Virus record (IMG/VR): IMGVR_UViG_3300034160_000023
Location: 1 to 37,266 of that record
Strand: one strand, 5' to 3'
Length of the DNA: 37,266 bases
Source: a virus
Position numbers and translations under genes: made by a program. Shown in pieces: positions 23,887 through 28,994 of this stretch (position 1 is the first letter of the stretch; every line of letters begins with the position of its first letter). Below the pieces are notes generated by a model. It had not been told where the DNA came from. It saw only the letters and a program-made list of their open reading frames with translations, and ran no database searches.

Positions 23887-24141
23887 ATGCAAGCCACGCA
23901 GCGCTACTTATTGACTATTCACGAGCTTTTCACCATCACCGACGGCTGCACCTGTGGCGCTGAAGCAGTGGTCGCCATTTTGGACGGCGGCGTCGAGGTT
24001 GATTGCGTGAAATTCTCCGGCAAGTGCCAGAGCAAAGGCGGCTACAGCCGCAGCTACCATGGCAAGTCAGGGCTGCAGGCGGCGCTTGTATCTGGTCCGG
24101 GTAGAATTGATTTTGGCTTGGCGCAGGCAGCCGCTATCTAG
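23887..24141 (+). CDS. Hypothetical small Cys-containing protein
   Basis: An 84-residue protein starting MQATQRYLLTIHELFTITDG, with CTC near residues 21-23 and two further Cys (VDCVKFSGKC), then a Ser/Gly-rich end. ATG 23887 has GGAG 6 nt upstream and is preferred over ATG 23845, which lies in the K gene without a good ribosome site. Its 3' end overlaps the convergent reverse-strand gene by 8 bp. It is the first gene of the cargo island between K and I. No family is recognised. Confidence 0.55.
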   Translation: MQATQRYLLTIHELFTITDGCTCGAEAVVAILDGGVEVDCVKFSGKCQSKGGYSRSYHGKSGLQAALVSGPGRIDFGLAQAAAI

Positions 24142-24364
24142 GCTCTTCGCCGCCGCCCATGAACTCATCGGTTCCGAGCCTGTGCGACCCATATTTCACA
24201 GTGTGGCCATTACCCAGGCGCTCGGCCTCTATCTCTGCGACATGCTTGTCGGCGTAGATGTCAATAAAGCTCCATGGATCATTACGGCCTACGGCCCACC
24301 CAAGCACCCATCCAGGCATATCAGGATCGGCGGGGAGACTCTTCGCAAGACTTCTGACTGACAT
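24134..24364 (-). CDS. Reverse-strand hypothetical protein, conserved-looking
   Basis: A 76-residue protein (MSVRSLAKSLPADPDMPGWV start; GWAVGRNDPWSFIDIYADKH; GSHRLGTDEF near the end). On the reverse strand AAGGAG lies 5 nt before the ATG, a very strong ribosome site, and the protein is rich in Trp, Gly and Asp without low-complexity sequence. It runs against all neighbours and would be transcribed from a promoter in 24365-24420. The family is unknown; I recall similar proteins in Pseudomonas prophages but cannot check this here. Confidence 0.72.
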   Translation of the reverse strand: MSVRSLAKSLPADPDMPGWVLGWAVGRNDPWSFIDIYADKHVAEIEAERLGNGHTVKYGSHRLGTDEFMGGGEEPR

Positions 24365-24423
24365 GACCGCTCCTTGGTAATTGAAGGCGCAACGCTACTA
24401 CGCCAAACCGTCGACCAGTTACT

Positions 24424-24460
24424 GGCATTCCATCCACACTGGATGCCTGGACAGGCAAAG
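24424..24460 (+). repeat. Two-hairpin repeat, copy 1, upstream of small cargo gene
   Basis: This copy contains CATCCA-CAC-TGGATG and GCCTG-GA-CAGGC, two adjacent perfect hairpins sharing their junction. CTG-N10-CAG (24439-24454) has the spacing of a LexA box but lacks the usual AT-rich centre. A TG-C-TATCGT extended -10 candidate follows at 24461-24469, so the repeat covers the -35 region of a possible promoter. A second copy is at 25169. Confidence 0.6.
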
Positions 24461-24500
24461 TGCTATCGTCGGATTTCAATCAAGGCGAAGGAGTCGCAAC

Positions 24501-24656
24501 GTGGCAGCAGTGAAGACATTCGTGTTCAAGTTGAAAGCAAGCAATGGTTCTGGAATGAGCAATGTGCTTCAGAACGGAGTGGATCAGCGGGAGGCTGAGC
24601 GGAAAATTCTCGCCAAATATCCAGGCGCGACAATTCTGGATGTTCGTCTGCAGTGA
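24501..24656 (+). CDS. Small cargo protein (51 residues, GTG start)
   Basis: A 51-residue basic protein (AAVKTFVFKLKASNGSGMSN, then a helix REAERKILAKYPGA and a C-terminal strand TILDVRLQ). GAAGGAG (24487-24493) lies 7 nt before the GTG, so the start is well supported. It forms a self-contained unit: repeat and candidate promoter before it, terminator directly after. The beta-helix-beta look could suit a small regulator, but no family is recognised. Confidence 0.65.
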   Translation: MAAVKTFVFKLKASNGSGMSNVLQNGVDQREAERKILAKYPGATILDVRLQ

Positions 24657-24661
24657 GAAAC

Positions 24662-24686
24662 AGCCCAGCCCCGCGCTGGGCTTTTT
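24662..24686 (+). terminator. Terminator after small cargo gene
   Basis: AGCCCAGC (24662-24669) pairs with GCTGGGCT (24675-24682), then TTTT. The stem is identical to those at 5588 and 26938. Confidence 0.9.
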
Positions 24687-24757
24687 GCATCTACTTCTCA
24701 GTGAAGTGGATGCCTGGCCAAGTACGGGGTACGGCCGCTTTTTTCGAGAAGGTAGCT

Positions 24758-25120
24758 ATGCGCGCTCTCATTTCGTTGCTGCTGTTACTAGCTGCGTCCA
24801 CTGCGACTGCTGGCTACGATATTCATGTCACTCGCAAGTCGTTCTGGGCTGACGAAGTAGGTCCGAAAATTACCGCGGAGCAATGGCAGGCATACGTCAA
24901 AACTGATCCCCAGGTCGCTCTGGATACGGCTAATGGGCCTGAAGATTTTATGGTTTCAACGCCGAGCGAATCCTTTCCCTTGTGGTACAGCCCCCAGCTT
25001 GGGGAGATCTACACAAAGAATCCAAGCGATGCGGCAATCCTGAAGCTGCAAGACATTGCCGAAAGCTTGGGCGCGGGCGTCCAAGGTGATGATGGTGAGT
25101 CTTACCCGTTAAAGCCTTGA
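24758..25120 (+). CDS. Secreted (periplasmic) hypothetical protein
   Basis: A 120-residue protein with a clear signal peptide: MRALISLLLLLAASTATA, with Ala-Thr-Ala before the likely cut at residues 18/19. The mature part YDIHVTRKSFWADE ... ITAEQWQAYVKTDPQ looks like a small conserved periplasmic domain common in Pseudomonas, with no known function. AAGG lies 5 nt before ATG 24758; an in-frame upstream start at 24653 would destroy the signal peptide and read through the terminator. It is probably lysogen-expressed cargo acting in the envelope. Confidence 0.72.
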   Translation: MRALISLLLLLAASTATAGYDIHVTRKSFWADEVGPKITAEQWQAYVKTDPQVALDTANGPEDFMVSTPSESFPLWYSPQLGEIYTKNPSDAAILKLQDIAESLGAGVQGDDGESYPLKP

Positions 25121-25344
25121 GCTGACTCAAGTGGGGTGATGAGGGCGTCTAGTTTGGGGTATAGATTGCATTCCATCCACGCTGGATTCCTGGACAGGAA
25201 GCGAGCGGAAGAATACGGCGCTAAGGCAACACGCCAGGACGTAGCGCTGTGGACAAATCAGGAGAGCGGTTGGAGCATTCTTTAATGCTGAACCGCTGCT
25301 TCAGCGAGTGAAGATTCGGCCGCGTAAAAATTTTCTTCTGCCCT
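25121..25344 (+). other. Intergenic region with hairpin and repeat copy 2
   Basis: No gene is seen here. A perfect inverted repeat CTTGAG-CTGA-CTCAAG (25116-25131) overlaps the end of the secreted-protein gene and could act as a weak terminator. Repeat copy 2 is at 25169-25203. The rest, to the heat-shock promoter at 25345, shows nothing recognisable. Confidence 0.5.
25169..25203 (+). repeat. Two-hairpin repeat, copy 2
   Basis: This differs from copy 1 in only a few places over ~35 bp. The second hairpin reads TTCCTG-GA-CAGGAA instead of GCCTG-GA-CAGGC, so both arms have changed together and pairing is kept. CTG-N10-CAG is also kept (25182-25197). It lies 237 bp before the hsp20 gene, too far to act as its proximal operator. 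Confidence 0.6.
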
Positions 25345-25370
25345 CTTGAAATTTTTTTCGGCCAACATAA
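25345..25370 (+). promoter_or_regulatory. Sigma32-type heat-shock promoter
   Basis: CTTGAAA (25345-25351) is an exact match to the sigma32 -35 core. About 10 bp later comes CCAACATAA (25362-25370), a fair match to the CCCCAT-type -10. The start of transcription would fall near 25377, leaving a leader of about 60 nt before the hsp20 ATG. Confidence 0.7.
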
Positions 25371-25380
25371 ATTTTTATCA

Positions 25381-25431
25381 CGCGACGCCGAATGTGGGTC
25401 GCGCACTTAATCACTTGGATTTAATCAGGAG
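25381..25431 (+). promoter_or_regulatory. Candidate RNA thermometer in hsp20 leader
   Basis: The leader folds into a stable hairpin CGCGAC/GTCGCG (25381-25386 with 25398-25403) and a weak second hairpin in which CTTGGAT (25414-25420) pairs with ATCAGG (25424-25429) through a U-G wobble and a bulged G, covering the AGGAG ribosome site (25427-25431). Pseudomonas ibpA leaders are known ROSE-like thermometers; the exact UYGCU signature is not present here. Confidence 0.5.
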
Positions 25432-25439
25432 ATTTTGAG

Positions 25440-25898
25440 ATGGCTACTACCCTTTCGCTGGCCCCTTTGTTCCGCCAATCTGTTGGCTTCGATCGCTTCA
25501 ATGACCTGTTTGAGTCGGCGCTTCGCAGCGAGACTCCGAATACCTATCCGCCTCACAATGTGGAAAAGCACGGTGATGACGAATATCGAATTGTCATCGC
25601 AGTAGCTGGGCTCACAGAAGCGGATCTGGATATCCAGGTCGAGAAGGGTGTTTTGACAGTCGTTGGGGACAAGCGCGAAACCGAAAAAGAAGTAACCTAT
25701 CTGCATCAGGGTATCGCGCAACGAGCATTTCGGTTGTCATTTCGACTGGCAGATCACATTGAAGTGCGCGGTGCTTCGATGAACAACGGACTGTTGAGTA
25801 TCCACTTGCTGCGTGTGGTGCCCGAAGAAGCCAAGCCTAAGAAAATTGCTATCGGTAGCGAAGGTACTCCTGAGCTGCGTCAGGTTAGCTTGCAGTAA
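25440..25898 (+). CDS. ibpA: Small heat-shock protein, IbpA/Hsp20 family
   Basis: A 152-residue full-length Hsp20. The N-terminus (SLAPLFRQSVGFDRFNDLFE) is that of Pseudomonas IbpA. The alpha-crystallin domain spans about 38-130 (NVEKHGDDEYRIVIAVAG; DIQVEKGVLTVVG; QRAFRLSFRLADHIEV; NNGLLSIHLLRVVPEEAKPK). IbpA proteins hold unfolding proteins for refolding by DnaK and ClpB. It has its own sigma32-type promoter, a leader that may sense temperature, and a strong terminator, so it is an independent stress gene inside the phage tail operon. It is likely to be a second copy beside the host's ibpA. Confidence 0.95.
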   Translation: MATTLSLAPLFRQSVGFDRFNDLFESALRSETPNTYPPHNVEKHGDDEYRIVIAVAGLTEADLDIQVEKGVLTVVGDKRETEKEVTYLHQGIAQRAFRLSFRLADHIEVRGASMNNGLLSIHLLRVVPEEAKPKKIAIGSEGTPELRQVSLQ

Positions 25899-25911
25899 CT
25901 TGGAGGTATCA

Positions 25912-25943
25912 AAAAAAGGCGCTCTTAGTAGCGCCTTTTTTTG
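25912..25943 (+). terminator. Strong terminator after hsp20
   Basis: AAAAAAAGGCGCT (25912-25924) pairs perfectly with AGCGCCTTTTTTT (25931-25943) around a 6-nt loop. The A/T flanks suggest it can work in both directions. Confidence 0.95.
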
Positions 25944-26014
25944 TTTTTGTGTACTCGGATTTAAGGCTTAGCCTCATGTACAGAACGTGCGACCTTCTGG
26001 AGCCGTTTCCTTGA

Positions 26015-26023
26015 TGCTACAGT
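26015..26023 (+). promoter_or_regulatory. Extended -10 promoter candidate
   Basis: TG-C-TACAGT lies 26 bp before the first ATG (26049). Comparable TG-N-TA motifs occur before the genes at 24501 (TGCTATCGT) and 27105 (TGGTAGAGT). No -35 is evident. Confidence 0.35.
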
Positions 26024-26048
26024 CCCGCCAAACCAACGAGGGAACGAC

Positions 26049-26096
26049 ATGCGCATGGCGTGGAATTTGACCCCGGACGGGTTGACACATGGATAG
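26049..26096 (+). CDS. Possible 15-residue leader frame overlapping next start
   Basis: Start with GAGGGA upstream, reading MRMAWNLTPDGLTHG, ending at TAG 26094 just past the ATG at 26089. The next gene has no ribosome site of its own, so translation of this short frame could supply ribosomes to it. It may instead be the true N-terminus of the next gene separated by a frameshift. Confidence 0.3.
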   Translation: MRMAWNLTPDGLTHG

Positions 26097-26409
26097 GCTT
26101 GATCGCTTAAACGGTCTGCTGCGCGAGCATGATTGTGTTATGTCGATCAACATCAAATTCGACGATTTCAAATACGATTTGGTTTTGGTGCTTTCTGCCA
26201 ATGGGTCAGATTTGGATGCGGTGAAACTGACTTTTCATGATGTCAGCGCTCTTGATTTGAGCGGGTTTGGTGGTGGGCTGACCCAGTTCATGCATCTTGA
26301 AGCCGCTAGTGTAGATAACGGGCTCGACAGAATTCGCTATGAAATGAGAGATGTGAATGACGAGAAGATATCGTTCAAATTCTTTACTTTCGGCGGATCA
26401 ATTTTTTAG
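26089..26409 (+). CDS. Hypothetical cargo protein (immunity-protein-like look)
   Basis: A 106-residue acidic, beta-rich protein (MSINIKFDDFKYDLVLVLSA; VKLTFHDVSALDLSGFGGGL; KISFKFFTFGGSIF at the end). It is visibly AT-richer than the structural genes. ATG 26089 has no ribosome site but overlaps the stop of a 15-residue frame; ATG 26140 is an alternative. The general pattern of alternating strands resembles small immunity proteins, but no family is recognised, so this is only an impression. Confidence 0.5.
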   Translation: MDRLDRLNGLLREHDCVMSINIKFDDFKYDLVLVLSANGSDLDAVKLTFHDVSALDLSGFGGGLTQFMHLEAASVDNGLDRIRYEMRDVNDEKISFKFFTFGGSIF

Positions 26410-26417
26410 GAGCAAGC

Positions 26418-26450
26418 ATGCGGATTTTGATAGCGGCGGTAGCGGTTTAG
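26418..26450 (+). pseudogene. Ten-codon remnant, possible lost gene start
   Basis: ATG 26418 has AGGAG 5 nt upstream and reads MRILIAAVAV before TAG. It looks like the beginning of a signal peptide. The following gene has the same TAGGAGC set-up 40 bp later, so this may be what remains of a deleted gene, or a translational link. Confidence 0.3.
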
Positions 26451-26460
26451 GAGCTTCAAG

Positions 26461-26916
26461 ATGGGATTCGCAACGACGCTCTGGGAATGGTATGGGCAGG
26501 GGGAGTTCAAGCGGGTACTCGCCGTTTGTGAAGTATTTCCTGCTCTGGAATTCTTGGCGATGAGTGCAGATGAGCAGCGAGAAGCTATTCCTGACTGCCC
26601 TGCATGCGAAGCCTGGTCCATGACAATGTTGCCGTTGAACGAGACCTTGGCGGCCTGTGGTAATGCCATGCCAAGCGAAGTAGAGCGCGGCCTCCAAAAC
26701 CTCTGGCAACTATGTAATGGCCTGTCTGAAGACGCTTTCCATTGTGGCGACCGGTTGATATTCGATCATCAAGATTGGACGTCTATTCGTGAGTCCGCTA
26801 CAGACCTGCTCCGGCTGATGGAGCGTCTGGAGATGACCCCTTATCTAAATGAACTGACGGTTGATTGCCATAACGAGGTAAATGGGTACGTTGCTGCAAA
26901 GCCCGAACGTTCTTAA
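26461..26916 (+). CDS. Hypothetical cargo protein
   Basis: A 151-residue, mostly helical acidic protein (MGFATTLWEWYGQGEFKRVL; ATDLLRLMERLEMTPYL near the end) with five Cys. AGGAG (26449-26453) lies 7 nt before the ATG. It is in the same direction as, and close behind, the gene at 26089, so the two may work as a pair. No signal peptide, membrane segment or known domain is seen. It is followed by a terminator stem that has lost its T-run. Confidence 0.6.
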   Translation: MGFATTLWEWYGQGEFKRVLAVCEVFPALEFLAMSADEQREAIPDCPACEAWSMTMLPLNETLAACGNAMPSEVERGLQNLWQLCNGLSEDAFHCGDRLIFDHQDWTSIRESATDLLRLMERLEMTPYLNELTVDCHNEVNGYVAAKPERS

Positions 26917-26937
26917 CATCCACGAAAAAAAGAGCCG

Positions 26938-26958
26938 AGCCCAGCCCCGCGCTGGGCT
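26938..26958 (+). terminator. Decayed terminator
   Basis: AGCCCAGC and GCTGGGCT form the same stem as at 5588 and 24662, but the T-run is replaced by CTATG, so it is unlikely to stop transcription well. A weak GCCC/GGGC stem with TTTC follows near 27019-27034. Confidence 0.55.
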
Positions 26959-27104
26959 CTATGCATCTAGCCTATCCCATCTGCGCCGCCTAGCCTCCCC
27001 CGAACCCGAAATAACCCCGCCCATGCCGGGCTTTCGTGTTGGCGTTTCACCAGTCAATACGTCGGTGGTAGAGTCTCCCGTCTTTGAGCAGGGATGCTAG
27101 CGAT

Positions 27105-27953
27105 GTGAACATACTGGAACTGGTTCAGCCTTATCTGCTTGAGCCAAGCGATACGGCCAATCCTACCGACCGAGAGTGTTACCGCCTGACGGTCGAGGAT
27201 AAGCGTCAAATCGAGGCCACCATCGAAAAGCATAGCGCTCAAGCCCTCAAAAACGTCACCAAGGGCGGAGCGATGCTTTACCTTCGGTTTCCCATGCGCT
27301 TCGCCGGGGATGATGAAAAGTATTTGAGGTCGCTGTTTGCGCCCGAAACCTTGACGCTGGGGCCGTGGGATGGCCCTGAGGAAATTGTTCTCAACGTGAC
27401 GGACACTGGAAAAATTGGCGCAGAAGGCAAACGCATCCATCTGGTCGAGACATTCAGCCCTTTTGTCGAGCGGTACTACCGTCTTCCATACCGCAATATG
27501 CTTCCCTCGTCTGGCGACATAGTCGGTTACCGCTTCACGGCTATGCCATGGAGACACAACAGACTTCATGTACTCCGGCAACATGGTCGTATTGAGTGCA
27601 TCCCGCCAGGAATGCTGCCAATCTTCATTGAGGAGGACTGGCAGGGTGGCTGGCACGGCATCACTAAGAGCCAGATCGAATTTAAAGACTGGCAGCAGAC
27701 GTCCTCCGATATTGGCAGCATCCCATTTGATGGTGGCGATTACCTGCGTTTTTTGCTTATAGCCAAGACCATTGGTGCAACCAAATGTAGCTACCGGGAC
27801 AAGCTTGGCCTTCTTGAGGGCATGAGAATTATGTGCGGTGCGGATGGCCACTTCTTCGATGAATTTATTGAAAGAGTAGGCGGATTTCGTGATCTAGTTA
27901 GAATCATGGAAACGGAGTGCGAGGACGACGATGAAGAAGGCGTGGATGAGTAA
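27105..27953 (+). CDS. Hypothetical cargo protein (282 residues)
   Basis: A protein of mixed alpha/beta type with Trp/Tyr-rich segments (LTLGPWDGPEEIVLN; VERYYRLPYRNMLPSSGDIV; EEDWQGGWHGI) and a very acidic C-terminus (ETECEDDDEEGVDE). No known family is recognised. GTG 27105 (NILELVQPYLL) is chosen because AGGGA lies ~10 nt upstream and a TG-G-TAGAGT -10 candidate is at 27066; an in-frame TTG at 27084 is less likely. Its end overlaps the lipoprotein gene by 23 bp, so the two are probably a functional pair. Confidence 0.65.
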   Translation: MNILELVQPYLLEPSDTANPTDRECYRLTVEDKRQIEATIEKHSAQALKNVTKGGAMLYLRFPMRFAGDDEKYLRSLFAPETLTLGPWDGPEEIVLNVTDTGKIGAEGKRIHLVETFSPFVERYYRLPYRNMLPSSGDIVGYRFTAMPWRHNRLHVLRQHGRIECIPPGMLPIFIEEDWQGGWHGITKSQIEFKDWQQTSSDIGSIPFDGGDYLRFLLIAKTIGATKCSYRDKLGLLEGMRIMCGADGHFFDEFIERVGGFRDLVRIMETECEDDDEEGVDE

Positions 27954-28299
27954 TTTTAGAACTTTCGGAGCCATGATCGCTGTGGCGATGCTGGCAGGGT
28001 GTGTCTCGCCTGGCGACCTTGAGTCGAAAGCGCCGAGCATTTCAGCAAGTACCGGAAAAGACCCGAAGCGGTATGCGTTGTGCGTTTTTCCGCGCTGGCA
28101 GGATGCACGTAGCGACGTGACGATGTCCGAGACAGAGTATGGCTATCGCCTGATCGCGGCCAGCAGCAATATGACCGACGAATTGCTGAGTATCCGAAAG
28201 ACGGCTAAGGGCAGCGAGGTCAAGCTTTATCAGCGCCTGGCCTGGGGGCCGGGATGGGGCAGGGGCGATATGGAAAAGGCGGTTAAAAGCTGCCTGTAA
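27931..28299 (+). CDS. Small lipoprotein
   Basis: A 122-residue protein with a basic start (MKKAWMSNFR), a hydrophobic stretch and the lipobox LAGC (Cys24), so it should be lipid-anchored in the outer or inner membrane. The mature part (YALCVFPRWQDARSDVTMSE, ending VKSCL) has two Cys that may form a disulphide. ATG 27946 is an alternative start and keeps the lipobox. Phage lipoproteins in tail regions, such as Llp of T5 and Cor of N15-type phages, block receptors against superinfection; a similar role here is possible but unproved. Confidence 0.72.
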   Translation: MKKAWMSNFRTFGAMIAVAMLAGCVSPGDLESKAPSISASTGKDPKRYALCVFPRWQDARSDVTMSETEYGYRLIAASSNMTDELLSIRKTAKGSEVKLYQRLAWGPGWGRGDMEKAVKSCL

Positions 28300-28315
28300 G
28301 AGAATCAAAGACAAG

Positions 28316-28335
28316 CCGCCTCCGGGCGGTTTTTT
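28316..28335 (+). terminator. Terminator before tail gene I
   Basis: CCGCC (28316-28320) pairs with GGCGG (28325-28329) around TCCG, then six T. It is followed by ATTATCTGGAGAAAA, which serves as the ribosome site for the next gene. Confidence 0.88.
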
Positions 28336-28353
28336 ATTATCTGGAGAAAACCC

Positions 28354-28935
28354 GTGTCAGCACTCGCGATCAACTATCAGCCTATGACCACCATACTGCT
28401 CTACGGCAAGCTCCGGCAGTTCGGAAGGTCGTTCCGACTATCTGTGCGATCACCAGCAGATGCAATAAAGGCCCTGTGTGTACAGATTCCAGGATTGGAA
28501 AGGTTTATCTCAAACGCTAAGTCGCGCGGCATCGAGTTTGCCGTTTTTCGCGGATCGAAAAACATTGGCGCTAAAGAGCTGGATTACGCTGGGACGGAAG
28601 TAATTCGTATCGCTCCAATTATTACTGGCAGCAAGAGAGCTGGCCTTCTTCAAACGATCGTCGGCGTGATCTTGATCGCCGTTTCTTTCATCCCAGGTTT
28701 TCAAGCTCTTGCTGCTCCGGGCATTGCACTCGCTGCCGGCGGCGTGATCCAAATGCTAAGTCCCCAGGCCGGCGGCCTCAAGACCAGCGCCGCGCCAGAA
28801 AACACCCCCGGTTACGCCTTCGGCAGCGCAAAGAACACCACCGCGTCCGGCAACCCGGTACCGCTTTGTATAGGCGAGCGCCGGTGGGGTGGCGCAATTA
28901 TCAGCGCCGCCATCTATGCCGAAGACCAGATGTAG
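28354..28935 (+). CDS. Tail assembly protein, lambda I-like
   Basis: A 193-residue protein with the lambda I pattern: LYGKLRQFGRSFRLSVRSPA near the N-terminus, a central hydrophobic stretch (~101-130: GVILIAVSFIPGFQALAAPG) and a C-terminal GYAFGSAKNTTASGNPVPL. In lambda, I works with J, K and L to build the tail tip and is probably not in the finished tail. It starts with GTG, with CTGGAG upstream. In lambda K and I are adjacent; here 4.4 kb of cargo separates them. Confidence 0.9.
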   Translation: MSALAINYQPMTTILLYGKLRQFGRSFRLSVRSPADAIKALCVQIPGLERFISNAKSRGIEFAVFRGSKNIGAKELDYAGTEVIRIAPIITGSKRAGLLQTIVGVILIAVSFIPGFQALAAPGIALAAGGVIQMLSPQAGGLKTSAAPENTPGYAFGSAKNTTASGNPVPLCIGERRWGGAIISAAIYAEDQM

Positions 28936-28956
28936 CAGAAACCCGCAGCACTGCAG

Positions 28957-28977
28957 CCGCCCAAGAGGCGGTTTTTT
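28957..28977 (+). terminator. Terminator between I and J
   Basis: CCGCC (28957-28961) pairs with GGCGG (28967-28971), then six T, then TTGCCTGGAGGAAAAG carrying the J ribosome site. Confidence 0.85.
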
Positions 28978-28994
28978 ATTGCCTGGAGGAAAAG

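Noticed and set aside
24439-24454. Certain LexA box at CTG-N10-CAG
   Set aside because: Only the outer triplets fit; the centre GATGCCTGGA is not the AT-rich alternation of known boxes and is explained as well by the hairpins. It is kept only as a hypothesis.
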